Source of the DNA: Bog-473 sp963770645
GTDB lineage: Bacteria; Actinomycetota; Acidimicrobiia; Acidimicrobiales; RAAP-2
Length of the DNA: 64,000 nt
Reading direction: 5' to 3'
Assembly (NCBI GenBank): GCA_963770645.1
Contig: CAVYQL010000003.1
Location: forward strand, 1,674,001-1,738,000
The position numbers and the translations under genes are program-made. Positions 7,754 to 16,353 of the stretch are shown piece by piece (position 1 is the first letter of the stretch; each line of letters opens with the position of its first letter). The notes under the pieces are model-generated. The model ran no database searches, had not been told where the DNA came from, and saw only the letters and a program-made list of their open reading frames with translations.

Positions 7754-9028
7754 TCAGACCTCCGCGTGCTCGCGTGCCTTCTTGTACTCGTCCACCCACT
7801 GGGCCGTCACCTCGTGGAGGTGGCGGCACAGCACCTCCTGGTCGTTGAGCGGGAAGCGCTCGAGCACACGCGACTCGAGCATCGTCTGCGTCGCCTCCAG
7901 CGTGTTGGCGTCCTGCAGCCCGTACTCCTTGAAGGAGGCGGCGGCCAGCTCGTGGGCCACGCGCTCGCGCGCCGTCTTGGCCGGCACGAAGTAGAGCGTC
8001 CCCTCGAACACGTGGGTGTTCTGCGACGTCGGCCAGTAGTGGTACGTGAGGTACCAGCCCTGCCCCCAGACCAGGATGACGAAGTTGGGGAAGATCTGGA
8101 ACGAATCGAGACCCCACGGGTCGCACCCGGCCGGGTTGATGCCGGCCTCCTGCTGACTGAAGGCGAGGTCGGGCGCGTCCCACGGGCCGAAGAGCCCGCT
8201 CCGAGTGAGCAACTCCATCGGCTTGAGCATCTTGGGGTCGAGCGTCCACGGGTGGATGCCCGCGGTACTGACGACCCGGTGGGGACCGTCGATCAGGTAT
8301 GCCGGCGCCTCGAAGCCCGCCTGCTGCGCGGCCATCGACCAGTCGGGCGGCGTCTGCTTCGCGTGCAAAACCGGTGCGTGGTAGAACTCCTGGAAGGCGT
8401 CCAGGTAGATCTTCCAGTTACTGCCGACGGTGGCGCGGTAGTACCAGCGCTCGGTCTGCTCTGCGAACGGGTAGTGCTCCAGCTTGGTCACCATCGGCCC
8501 GAGAAAGTCGCGCAGGTTCTGCTCGGGCTCCTTGGCCAGGTTCACGAAGATGAAGCCGGCCCAGACGTCGCAGTGCACGGGGACGAGCCCGAACGCGTCC
8601 TTGTCGAGGTCGAAGAACTCCTGCTCTTGCTGCACGAAGTTCAGCGAGCCGTCGAGGTCGTAGCGCCACCCGTGGTACTTGCACACGAACTGGCGGCAGA
8701 CGCCGCTCGTCTCCTCTTGGGGGTAGTCGTTCCAAACGAGCTTGTTGCCGCGGTGGCGGCAGACGTTGTGGAAGGCCCGGACCTCGCCGTCCTTGCCACG
8801 CACCACGATGACGGAGGTGCGCGCCACAGCCAGTTCCTTGGTGAAGTAGCTCCCCGTGCGCGCCAATTGCTCCACCCGGCCCACGTTGAGCCATGCCCGC
8901 TTGAAGACCGCCTCGCGCTCGAGCTCGTAGAACTCCGGCGAGATGGAGTCTTCGTAGGAGATGGGCTCGGTCCCGAGCCCGAAGTGCTCTGTCCAGCTCC
9001 CCTCGGCCGGCTTGGGCCAACGTGCCAT
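7754..9028 (-). CDS. Rieske non-haem iron oxygenase, alpha subunit
   Basis: A 424-residue protein. ATG 9028 is chosen because GGGAGGA sits about 7 bases upstream; a further upstream Met lacks this. The Rieske cluster ligands are Cys90/His92 (CRHRG) and Cys116/His119 (CKYHGW). The catalytic mononuclear iron ligands are His217 and His222 within QEFYHAPVLH. Such enzymes hydroxylate aromatic rings, steroids or other hydrophobic substrates with O2 and electrons from a reductase; the reductase at 3804 is the nearest candidate. No classical beta-subunit gene adjoins, but a small protein gene follows directly. The substrate is not predictable by eye. Confidence 0.93.
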   Translation of the reverse strand: MARWPKPAEGSWTEHFGLGTEPISYEDSISPEFYELEREAVFKRAWLNVGRVEQLARTGSYFTKELAVARTSVIVVRGKDGEVRAFHNVCRHRGNKLVWNDYPQEETSGVCRQFVCKYHGWRYDLDGSLNFVQQEQEFFDLDKDAFGLVPVHCDVWAGFIFVNLAKEPEQNLRDFLGPMVTKLEHYPFAEQTERWYYRATVGSNWKIYLDAFQEFYHAPVLHAKQTPPDWSMAAQQAGFEAPAYLIDGPHRVVSTAGIHPWTLDPKMLKPMELLTRSGLFGPWDAPDLAFSQQEAGINPAGCDPWGLDSFQIFPNFVILVWGQGWYLTYHYWPTSQNTHVFEGTLYFVPAKTARERVAHELAAASFKEYGLQDANTLEATQTMLESRVLERFPLNDQEVLCRHLHEVTAQWVDEYKKAREHAEV

Positions 9029-9147
9029 CAGCGGGTCCTCCCATGCGGCGTGCAACGACGGGACCTCATGATAGCAGGCCTCTCGCTCACCGAGAAGGGC
9101 GTTTCCGCTTTCGTTTCCTCCCGGCTTCCCCGCCGCCCCCGCCGTGT

Positions 9148-10059
9148 TCAGTCGCCGCCGGCCAACGAAGCCTTGTGCAGCGTGTTGGCGGCCAGGCGCA
9201 TGTGGGCGGCGTCGACCAACTTGCCGTCGCGACCGATGGCGCCGACCCCACCGGCCTCCGCCTCGCGGTAGACCCGCACGGCGTCTTCGGCCTCGGCGAC
9301 CTCATCGGGCGTCGGCGAGAAGACGCCGTTGGCGATCGGCACCTGGCTGGGGTGGATGGCCCACTTGCCGTCGTAGCCGAGCGCGCTGGCCGCCAGCGCC
9401 GAGCGCCGGTAGCCCTCGGGATCCTGGTACGCGGGGAACGGCGCGTCGATGGCGTCGACCGCGGCGGCCCGGGCCGCGGTCAGCACCTGGACGCGGGCGA
9501 AGTGCCAGAAGTCGCCCGGATAGGGAACGACGGGATCGAAGTTGCCGTCGACGCGCGCGTGCAGCGACGCCGAGAGATCGCCGGCACCGAAGATCAGCGC
9601 CTCGAGCCGCTCGCTCGCCTGCGCGATCTCGAGCGCGTTGGCCAGCCCCTCGGCTTCCTCAATGAGCACCTCGAGCCCGATGGGACGCTCGAGGCCGAGC
9701 GACGCCTCGAGCTGGCTGAGGAGAACGTCGACCCACCAGACGTCACGGGCGTGCCGCACCTTGGGCACGATCAGCACGTCGAGGCACTCCCGGGCGCCCG
9801 TGACGACCTCAATGATGTCGCCGTGGCACCACGGAGTGTCGAGGCCGTTGATCCGCACCGCGCGCGCCGTCCGTCCCCAGTCGAGGCCGGTGAGCGCACC
9901 GACGACGGTGCTGCGCGAGGACTCCTTGACGCCGGGCGCACAGGCGTCCTCGAGGTCGAGGAACACGAGGTCGGCCCCGATGGCGGCGGCCTTCTCGCAC
10001 ATGCGTTCGCTGCTGGCCGGCGTGGCCAGCTCGGAGCGACGGGCTCGGGGTGCGCGCAC
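9148..10059 (-). CDS. HpcH/HpaI aldolase, CitE-like CoA-ester lyase
   Basis: A 303-residue protein with GTG 10059 preceded by AAGGAGG 5 bases away. Family features include the metal-site segment VFLDLEDACAPGVKESSR, the VPKVRHARDVWWVD strand, LIEEAEGLANALEIA and KWAIHPSQVPIANGVFSP. CitE/Mcl-like enzymes cleave or form beta-hydroxyacyl-CoA esters such as malyl-CoA with Mg2+. It is the last gene of a leftward unit with a CoA-transferase and an LLM monooxygenase, suggesting a final C-C cleavage after CoA activation (inference). Confidence 0.88.
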   Translation of the reverse strand: MRAPRARRSELATPASSERMCEKAAAIGADLVFLDLEDACAPGVKESSRSTVVGALTGLDWGRTARAVRINGLDTPWCHGDIIEVVTGARECLDVLIVPKVRHARDVWWVDVLLSQLEASLGLERPIGLEVLIEEAEGLANALEIAQASERLEALIFGAGDLSASLHARVDGNFDPVVPYPGDFWHFARVQVLTAARAAAVDAIDAPFPAYQDPEGYRRSALAASALGYDGKWAIHPSQVPIANGVFSPTPDEVAEAEDAVRVYREAEAGGVGAIGRDGKLVDAAHMRLAANTLHKASLAGGD

Positions 10060-10083
10060 GAACGCCTCCTTATCAGATCGTGA

Positions 10084-11286
10084 TCAGATCGTGCCGGCGG
10101 CACGCAGCGAGGTGAGCCGGTCGGCGTCGAGTCCCAGCAGGCCGCCGAGGACGTCGTCGTTGTCGGCGCCGAGGGCACGCCCGAGGTACTCGACCGCGCC
10201 GGGTGTCTCGCTCAGGCGCGCCACCGGCGCCTGGACCGTCATGGGGCCCAGATCCGGGTCGTCGACCGAGACGAAGGAGCCCCGGGCCTGCAGGTGCTCG
10301 TCGGCCAGCAATTGCTCGGCGTCGTAGACCGGCGCAGCCGCCACCTCGGCGCGCTCGAACACGTCCATCACCTCGGCGAGGGTACGGCTGGCGATCCAGC
10401 CGGCGACGAGGGCGTCGATCTCGACAGCGCGCCGCTGGCGTTCGACCGGGTCGGCGTAGTCGGGGTTGTCGACCAGGTCGGCGCGGTCGATGGCGCGGTA
10501 GACGCGCAGCGCGATGTTGGGCGACGCGCTCGAGATGGCGACCCACCGGTCGTCGGCGGTGTGGTAGGCGTTGCGCGGCGCGCTGGCCGGCAGCAGGTTG
10601 CCGACGCGGCCGGGCACCGTCCCCAGGTGGCTGAAGGCGAGCGTCGACGTCTCGATGAGACGGGCCAGGGGCTCAATGAGGTTCACGTCCACCAGCTGGC
10701 CGCCCCCGCCGTGCAGATCGCGGTGGTACAGCGCCATCATGACGGCCGCCGTCGCGGACTGCGCCGCCACGCCGTCGGCCAGGAAGAAGGGAGGGAGCGT
10801 CGGTGGGCCGTCGGGCTGGCCGGTGACGTGGGCGAAGCCGCTCATCGCCTCGGCCAGCGTGCCGAAGCCGGGCCGGTCGCTCTTCGGGCCACCGCCGCCG
10901 TAACCGCTGATGTGGAGCATCACGAGCTCGGGATGCACCCGGTGCACCGACTCGTAGTCGAGTCCCCACGCGGCGAGCGCGCTCGGGCGGTTGTTCACAA
11001 CGAGGACGTCGCTCACCGCGAGCAGGCGGTGGAACAGCTCCTGACCGTCGGCGTTGCGCAGATCCATCGTCACGCACTTCTTGTTGCGGCTCATGCTCTT
11101 CCAGAAGAGGCCGACGCCATCCTTCTGTTCGCCCCAGGTGCGCAGCGGGTCGCCCACCCCGGGCTGCTCCACCTTGATCACCTCCGCGCCGAACTCGCCG
11201 AGCATCGTCGCCACCATCGGCCCCGCCGCCAGCGTGGCCGCGTCGACGACCCGGATGCCGCGCAGCGGGCGATCAGGCTCAGGCAC
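10084..11286 (-). CDS. Family III (CaiB/BaiF) CoA-transferase
   Basis: A 400-residue protein of usual length. It begins with RPLRGIRVVDAATLAAGPM, has the CoA-binding EVIKVEQPGVGDPLRTW, RNKKCVTMDL, the GYGGGGP loop, and FFLADGVAAQ with the expected catalytic Asp. These enzymes move CoA between acids through an acyl-aspartyl intermediate. The start overlaps the upstream LLM gene by 8 bp, and the CitE-like gene follows 24 bases downstream, so the three are one operon. The acid being activated is unknown. Confidence 0.9.
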   Translation of the reverse strand: MPEPDRPLRGIRVVDAATLAAGPMVATMLGEFGAEVIKVEQPGVGDPLRTWGEQKDGVGLFWKSMSRNKKCVTMDLRNADGQELFHRLLAVSDVLVVNNRPSALAAWGLDYESVHRVHPELVMLHISGYGGGGPKSDRPGFGTLAEAMSGFAHVTGQPDGPPTLPPFFLADGVAAQSATAAVMMALYHRDLHGGGGQLVDVNLIEPLARLIETSTLAFSHLGTVPGRVGNLLPASAPRNAYHTADDRWVAISSASPNIALRVYRAIDRADLVDNPDYADPVERQRRAVEIDALVAGWIASRTLAEVMDVFERAEVAAAPVYDAEQLLADEHLQARGSFVSVDDPDLGPMTVQAPVARLSETPGAVEYLGRALGADNDDVLGGLLGLDADRLTSLRAAGTI

Positions 11287-12643
11287 GAGCCGCCACAGCC
11301 GGGCGGGTCAGCCCGAGGTGCTCTCGCAGCGTCGTGCCGCTGTAGCGCTCACGGAACACGCCGCGCCGCTGGAGCTCGGGCACGACGAGCCGGACCACGT
11401 CCTCGTAGGCGCCGGGCGAGTGCGTCGCCGCGATGACGAACCCGTCGCAGGCGCCCCCGTCGAACCACGCCTCCATCTGTTCGGCGATGTCGGGACCGGT
11501 GCCGACGAAGCGCGGGCCCTGCAACAAGGTGGCGCGGTGCCCCGCCAGGTCGCCCAGCGTCACGGTGTCGCCGCCGATGTTGGTCTTCATGTTCTGCACG
11601 AGACCGCGGATCCCCGACACGGACTCGATCAGCTCGTCGGTGATGGGGTCGTCGAGCGAGAGACCGGCGAAGTCGTAGTTCATCAGCTCGGACAGGAGCG
11701 TCAACGACGCCATCGGATCGACCAGCTCGTTGAGGAAGAGCTGCTCGCGCTCCTCGGCGTGCGCCGCCGACTCGCCGACCACCGTGTAGGCCATGGGCAG
11801 CATCTTGACCGAGTCCGGGTCACGCCCGCGCTCGCCGATCTTCTCCTTCTGGTCCTTGTAGTGCGACCGCGCGATGTCGAGGTTGGGGTCGCCGGTGAAG
11901 ATCAACTCCGCCCAGCGCGCCGCGAACTCGCGCCCGCGGCCCGACGACCCGGCCTGGAGCAGGACGGGACGGCCCTGCGGGCAGCGCGGGACGGTCAGCG
12001 GGCCGCGGACCGAGAACCATTCCCCGTCGTGGTCCAGCTCGTGGACCTTGGCCGGATCGGCGAAAAGCGGGGTCTGGCGGTCCAGCACCAGCGCGTCGTC
12101 GTCCCAGGTGTCCCAGAGCCCGGTGGTCGCCTCGAGGAACTCGTCGGCGCGGTCGTAGCGGACGTCGTGGGGAATGACCTCCTTCAGCCCGTAGTTCTGG
12201 GCCTCGCTGTCGTTGACGGAGGTGACGACGTTCCACGCGGCGCGACCGCCCGAGAGGTGGTCGAGCGTGGCGAAGGTGCGTGCCACATGGAAGGGCGTGT
12301 AGTAGGTCGTCGAGTACGTCGCGCCCAGCCCGATCCGGCTCGTCACCGCGGCGCACACGCCGAGCACGATGCTCAGGTCGAGCTTCACCGGTCGCGCGCC
12401 GGTGCGCACCGCCTCGGCGACCGACCCGCCGTAGATCCCAGGCATGGCCAGGCGGTCGTCGAAGAACATCAGGTCGAAGCAACCTTGCTCGAGTGTGCGA
12501 GCGAGCTTCTCGTAGTAGCCCGCGGACAAGAAGCCGTGCTCGGTGGCCGGGTGCCGCCACGAGCCGGAGTAGACCGTGGCGTTGCCGGCCTGCATGAAGC
12601 CCACCAACGCCATCTGGCGTCTCGAACTGCCGCTGCCGCTCAT
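11279..12643 (-). CDS. LLM-class FMN-dependent monooxygenase, NtaA/DszA/SnaA type
   Basis: A 454-residue TIM-barrel flavin monooxygenase. Segments of the NtaA/DszA branch are clear: FDLMFFDDRLAMP, ARTFATLDHLSGGRAAWNVV, the substrate loop after TSVNDSEAQNYG, and PVLLQAGSSGRGREFAA. These enzymes use FMNH2 supplied by a separate reductase, and the window has a stand-alone FMN reductase at 25111. It is first in the leftward unit LLM, CoA-transferase, CitE-like lyase. A divergent GntR regulator starts 92 bp away and probably controls it. Confidence 0.9.
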   Translation of the reverse strand: MSGSGSSRRQMALVGFMQAGNATVYSGSWRHPATEHGFLSAGYYEKLARTLEQGCFDLMFFDDRLAMPGIYGGSVAEAVRTGARPVKLDLSIVLGVCAAVTSRIGLGATYSTTYYTPFHVARTFATLDHLSGGRAAWNVVTSVNDSEAQNYGLKEVIPHDVRYDRADEFLEATTGLWDTWDDDALVLDRQTPLFADPAKVHELDHDGEWFSVRGPLTVPRCPQGRPVLLQAGSSGRGREFAARWAELIFTGDPNLDIARSHYKDQKEKIGERGRDPDSVKMLPMAYTVVGESAAHAEEREQLFLNELVDPMASLTLLSELMNYDFAGLSLDDPITDELIESVSGIRGLVQNMKTNIGGDTVTLGDLAGHRATLLQGPRFVGTGPDIAEQMEAWFDGGACDGFVIAATHSPGAYEDVVRLVVPELQRRGVFRERYSGTTLREHLGLTRPAVAARA

Positions 12644-12705
12644 GGGGTCCCCTTAATCGAGGCGTCAATCGGGCGTCGCTCGAGGAGGCGCCGCACGGGC
12701 CGAAC

Positions 12706-12731
12706 TTAATATGTAGTATTTCAGATATCAA
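12706..12731. promoter_or_regulatory. AT-rich dyad in the GntR/LLM divergent promoter
   Basis: TTAATATG (12706-12713) and GATATCAA (12724-12731) form an imperfect inverted repeat around an AT-rich centre. It is the only AT-rich stretch between the LLM gene (start 12643) and the GntR gene (start 12736). It may hold the operator or the -10 regions. GntR regulators of the FadR branch commonly bind short dyads in such spacers. Confidence 0.4.
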
Positions 12732-12735
12732 ACTC

Positions 12736-13374
12736 GTGAGCACCACCGTCCGGACCCAGGCGGCCAACGAGCTGCGGGATCGCATCTTGACCGGGCGCCT
12801 GCGCCCCGGCGACCGGCTGGACCTGGACCGTCTCACCGCGGAGTTCGGCATCAGCCGGACCCCGGTACGCGAGGCCCTGCTGGAGTTGTCCTACGAGGGC
12901 CTGGTCGCCATCACGCCACGGAGCGGGATGGCCGTCGTCGGCATCACGCCCGAGGACGCCGTCGACAACTTCGCGATTCTGGCCGCGCTGGCCGGCAAGG
13001 GCGCCGAGCTGGCCACAGCGCGCATCACGGCGACCGAGCTGGACGAGCTGCGCACGCTGGCCGCCGTCGTCGACGATGCGCCCGACGTCGTCGCGGCGAA
13101 CCGGCGCTTCCACCGCGCCATCAACCTGGCGGCGCGCTCGCCGCGTCTGCTGACCCACATTCGCCAGGCCGTGCGCGTCGTGCCCGGCAACTACTTCGAG
13201 CTGTTCCCCGAACAACAGGAGCGGAGCCGGCACGAGCACGCGGCGCTGCTCGACGCCATGGCCCGCGGCGACGGCCACGGCGCGCGGGCGGCCATGGAGG
13301 CACATGTGCTCACGGCGGGCGAGGCGCTGGGGGGTTGGCTGGCCGAGGTCTCGACCGCCGGCGCATCCGGTTAG
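12736..13374 (+). CDS. GntR-family regulator, FadR subfamily (FCD domain)
   Basis: A 212-residue protein starting at GTG 12736. Residues 1-75 are the winged helix (NELRDRILTGRLRPGDRLD, ISRTPVREALLELSYEGLV) and the rest is an all-helical ligand domain with the metal/ligand residues of FCD proteins (NRRFHRAINLAARSP, HEHAALLDAMARGD). These regulators respond to organic acids or acyl-CoAs. Placed divergently from the LLM/CoA-transferase/lyase unit, it probably regulates that unit and itself. Its 3' end overlaps the convergent crotonase gene by 4 bp. Confidence 0.9.
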   Translation: MSTTVRTQAANELRDRILTGRLRPGDRLDLDRLTAEFGISRTPVREALLELSYEGLVAITPRSGMAVVGITPEDAVDNFAILAALAGKGAELATARITATELDELRTLAAVVDDAPDVVAANRRFHRAINLAARSPRLLTHIRQAVRVVPGNYFELFPEQQERSRHEHAALLDAMARGDGHGARAAMEAHVLTAGEALGGWLAEVSTAGASG

Positions 13375-14156
13375 TCGCGCTGCTCCCGCTGCAGCATGCG
13401 GTCGAGGTTCGCCCGTAGCTCGGGTGAGGTGAAGGAGCGGTCCTCCGCGCTCAGCGCGAAGTCGAGCGCGGCCAGGACGGCGCGTTCGAGCTGGATGTTG
13501 ATCACTCGCTTGGTGTCCTCGACCGCGCCCTTGGGCAGGCCTGCGATGCGGCGCGCGCAGGCCATCGCCTGCTCGAGCACCTCGGCGTCGGGACAGACGT
13601 GGTTGACCAGGCCGATCTCGGCGGCGCGGGCGGCCGGGATCCGCTCCCCGGTCAGCGCATACTCCTTGGCCAGCTGGATGCTCGTGAGCAACGGCCACAC
13701 CACCGGCCCGCCGTCGGCGGCAACGAGGCCGAGCACCACATGGGGATCGGCGAGATGCGCGCTCTCCGCCATGAACACGATGTCGGAGAGCGCGACCAGG
13801 CTGCAGCCGAGCCCGACCGCCGGACCGTTCACGGCGGCGACGATCGGCAGGCGGCACCGCACCATGCCGGTCACGATCTGGCGCCCGTGCGCGATCGTCC
13901 TATCCCGCAGCGCCTTGTCGCGGGTCAGCTCGTCGAGGTAGCCGAAGTCACCGCCGGCGGAGAAGGCACGCCCCGCGCCGGTGAGCACCGCCACGCGCGC
14001 GTCGTCGTCTGCATCGAGTTGGGGGAACAGTGCCGCCAGCCCGGCATGGAGCACGTGGTTGGTGGCGTTGAGCTGCTCGGGGCGGTTCAGCGTGACGATG
14101 CGGATCGGACCCTCTGCGGTCACGGTCAGCTCGTCGGGGAGGTCGTAGGTGATCAT
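13371..14156 (-). CDS. Crotonase-superfamily protein lacking both usual hydratase glutamates
   Basis: A 261-residue protein starting at ATG 14156, overlapping the upstream dehydrogenase stop by 4 bp (ATGA). The crotonase fold is clear from the oxyanion-hole segments GRAFSAGGDF and AVNGPAVGLGCS, plus IVFMAESAHLADPHVVLGLV. Hydratases use two Glu residues. By alignment, the first is Ser119 (GCSL instead of GCEL) and the second is His139 (DPHV instead of xPEV). It is therefore unlikely to be a standard enoyl-CoA hydratase. An isomerase, decarboxylase or C-C hydrolase of the same fold is possible. Confidence 0.82.
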   Translation of the reverse strand: MITYDLPDELTVTAEGPIRIVTLNRPEQLNATNHVLHAGLAALFPQLDADDDARVAVLTGAGRAFSAGGDFGYLDELTRDKALRDRTIAHGRQIVTGMVRCRLPIVAAVNGPAVGLGCSLVALSDIVFMAESAHLADPHVVLGLVAADGGPVVWPLLTSIQLAKEYALTGERIPAARAAEIGLVNHVCPDAEVLEQAMACARRIAGLPKGAVEDTKRVINIQLERAVLAALDFALSAEDRSFTSPELRANLDRMLQREQRD

Positions 14157-15283
14157 GACGTCGGCAACTCCAAGATTCTCTGTGCGATCAGGTTGCGCTG
14201 GATCTGCGACGTGCCGCCCATGACGCTCTGCGCCCTGCTGTAGAGATAGACGCGCAGCCAGGTGTCGTCGTCGCCCGTGGGTGCGATGCCGCCCACCGAG
14301 ACGGCGGCGTGGCCGACGGCCTGCTCGGCCTCGGTCATCAGCAGCTTGTCGACGGAGCCCTCGGGGCCATGGGTGACGCCGTCGAGGCGGTCCGAGAGCC
14401 GGCGGCTCACGTGGCACCGCAGCATCTCGGTCTCCACCAGCGCCCAGGCCAGGTCGCGCCGCTGCTCGGGCCCGAAGGCGGCCGGGTCTGACTCGACGGC
14501 GTGCACCAATTCGTTGACCAGCTTGCCGTAGCGCGCCACGTAGCCCAGCTCGCCGGGCTCGCGCTCGTGGCTGACCACGGTCATGGCCAGGCGCCAGCCC
14601 TCGCCGGGCGCACCGATCATGTTGGCGGCGTCGACGCGGGCGCCGTCGAAGATCACTTCCCCGAACTCGCGCGTGATCCCGTTGATCATCGTGAGCGGCC
14701 GCTGCGTCACGGCGGGCTGGTGCATCGGCACGGCGAAAGCGGAGATGCCCCGGTGCTTCGGCGCGTCGGGGTCGGTGCGCGCCAGCACGAGGCACCACTC
14801 GGCCGCGTCCGAATAGCTCGTCCAGACCTTGTGCCCGGTGATCACGTACTCGTCGCCCTCTGGCACGGCGCGGGTGCGCAGCGAGGCGAGATCCGAGCCG
14901 GCGTCGGGCTCGCTGAAGCCCTGGCACCACCGGTCCCGGCCACTGACCAGGCCGGGCAGGAACCGCTGCTGCACGGCCGCGCTCCCGTGCGCGAGCAGTC
15001 CCCGGACCAGGTAGCCGACGCTAGGTCGGGGCGGCGCCCCGGCCGCGGTCAGCTCCTCGTCGACGATCACGTCGTAGACGCTGGGCAGGCCGTGGCCCCC
15101 GACCTCTTTCGGCCACGAGAGCCCGAAGAAGCCGGCGTCGTAGAGCGTCCGGTGCCACGCCGCCTGGCCCGCCCAGTACTCGTCGGTCGTCGACGACGCA
15201 GGAAGGCCCGGGTTGTGTGTGCCCAGCCACGCGCGCAGGCGCAGGCGGAAGTCGCGCTCGTCGGCCGAGTCAGCGAAGTCCAT
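14153..15283 (-). CDS. Acyl-CoA dehydrogenase, long subunit of a second heteromeric pair
   Basis: A 376-residue protein starting at ATG 15283. It has FFGLSWPKEVGGHGLPSVYD, RWCQGFSEPDAGSDLASL, TGHKVWTSYSDAAEWC and the C-terminal MGGTSQIQRNLIAQRIL, with Gly where medium-chain dehydrogenase has its Glu. This is the same type as the subunit at the window start. The gene overlaps its upstream neighbour (a short partner) by 13-14 bp and the downstream crotonase gene by 4 bp. Together they suggest dehydrogenation followed by a crotonase step. Confidence 0.92.
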   Translation of the reverse strand: MDFADSADERDFRLRLRAWLGTHNPGLPASSTTDEYWAGQAAWHRTLYDAGFFGLSWPKEVGGHGLPSVYDVIVDEELTAAGAPPRPSVGYLVRGLLAHGSAAVQQRFLPGLVSGRDRWCQGFSEPDAGSDLASLRTRAVPEGDEYVITGHKVWTSYSDAAEWCLVLARTDPDAPKHRGISAFAVPMHQPAVTQRPLTMINGITREFGEVIFDGARVDAANMIGAPGEGWRLAMTVVSHEREPGELGYVARYGKLVNELVHAVESDPAAFGPEQRRDLAWALVETEMLRCHVSRRLSDRLDGVTHGPEGSVDKLLMTEAEQAVGHAAVSVGGIAPTGDDDTWLRVYLYSRAQSVMGGTSQIQRNLIAQRILELPTS

Positions 15284-16340
15284 CGTCGCCCCCGAGCGCG
15301 CGGGCGGCGAGGACCCGCTCCAAGCTGATGCCGACGCCACCGAAGGCTTCGCCGGAGAAGAGCGCCCGGCGCAAGAACACATGGGCCAGGCAGTACCAGG
15401 TGTTGCCGATGCCGCCGTGCACCTGAATCGCCGTCTCGGACACGGCACGCGCGGCACGGGCGCAGTAGGCCTTGGCGGCGGAGGCCGCCGCCAGCGCGTC
15501 CGTCGCCGCCAGGGCGTCGACCGCCCACGCGGCGTGGAGCGCGATGCTGCGCGACCCCTCCAAAGAGACCAGCGCGTCGGCCAGCATGTGCTGGACCGCC
15601 TGGAAGGACCCGATGGCGACGCCGTACTGGCTGCGGGCGCGGGCATAGTCGCAGGCGAGGCTCACGGCGCCGCCCATCACCCCGACCAGGTCGGCGCACG
15701 CCACCGCCAGGCCCAGGCTGTGCCAGCGCGCGACGTCGTCGTAGGAGAGGGCGCGGGTCTGCCCCTCGAGCACGGTGGGGGGGCCCGGCTTGGCGACGGC
15801 GCTGGCGGGCCGGGTCAGGTCCACCCCGGCGCCCCGTCCCCGCACGGTCGGTGCCGCCACGAGCGCGACGGTGCCGATCTCGTGGTGCTCACGGTCGTCG
15901 CCCGGGGGCAAGAGCACGAGCGCGGCCCGCGCGCCGCGGGCGTCGAGCGGCACCGTCGTGCGCTCCACGACGCCGTCGGCGATCCGCGCCGGGCGCGAGA
16001 GGTCGGGGCTCATGAGGATGGTCTCCGCCGCGGCGGACGCCGGTGCGCCCGCCAGGCGCCGCAGGTCGGCCGCCATGGTCGGGCCGAGATACGGCGCGTC
16101 GGCCAGCCCCCGTCCGAGCTCTTCGGCCACGACCGCCACCTCGACCGCCGAAGCCCAGGGCGTGCCGTCGTCGGTGGCGCTGCGCAGCTCGCGCCAGCCC
16201 GAGGCCGCCACGGCGGCGTCGAGCTTGGCGGCGCGCTCGGTGTCGTCGAGATCGGCGACCGCACGCACACCCAGCCGTGAGGCCACCTGGGTCGCGGTGT
16301 CGCGCAACGCGACCTGCTCGGGCGAGAGGCGGACGTCCAT
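15270..16340 (-). CDS. Acyl-CoA dehydrogenase, short partner subunit
   Basis: A 356-residue protein starting at ATG 16340. The N-terminal helical domain is recognisable (MDVRLSPEQVALRDTATQVA) and the C-terminal domain is clear (YGVAIGSFQAVQHMLADALV, QVHGGIGNTWYCLAHVFLRR). The middle FAD segment lacks the SEPDAGSD-type motif. This is the FadE partner class described for heterotetrameric dehydrogenases. The overlap with the long-subunit gene implies fixed stoichiometry. A ligase gene lies 13 bases upstream, suggesting activation and then dehydrogenation of one substrate. Confidence 0.85.
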   Translation of the reverse strand: MDVRLSPEQVALRDTATQVASRLGVRAVADLDDTERAAKLDAAVAASGWRELRSATDDGTPWASAVEVAVVAEELGRGLADAPYLGPTMAADLRRLAGAPASAAAETILMSPDLSRPARIADGVVERTTVPLDARGARAALVLLPPGDDREHHEIGTVALVAAPTVRGRGAGVDLTRPASAVAKPGPPTVLEGQTRALSYDDVARWHSLGLAVACADLVGVMGGAVSLACDYARARSQYGVAIGSFQAVQHMLADALVSLEGSRSIALHAAWAVDALAATDALAAASAAKAYCARAARAVSETAIQVHGGIGNTWYCLAHVFLRRALFSGEAFGGVGISLERVLAARALGGDDGLR

Positions 16341-16353
16341 GCGACCCGTTCGC

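Noticed and set aside
7766..9271. A 501-codon plus-strand open frame opposite the first Rieske oxygenase
   Set aside because: The opposite strand encodes a full Rieske protein with all metal ligands; this frame shows no motif.
12661..12735. A FadR-type TGGT-N3-ACCA operator in the GntR promoter
   Set aside because: That consensus is not present; only the AT-rich dyad TTAATATG/GATATCAA was found.
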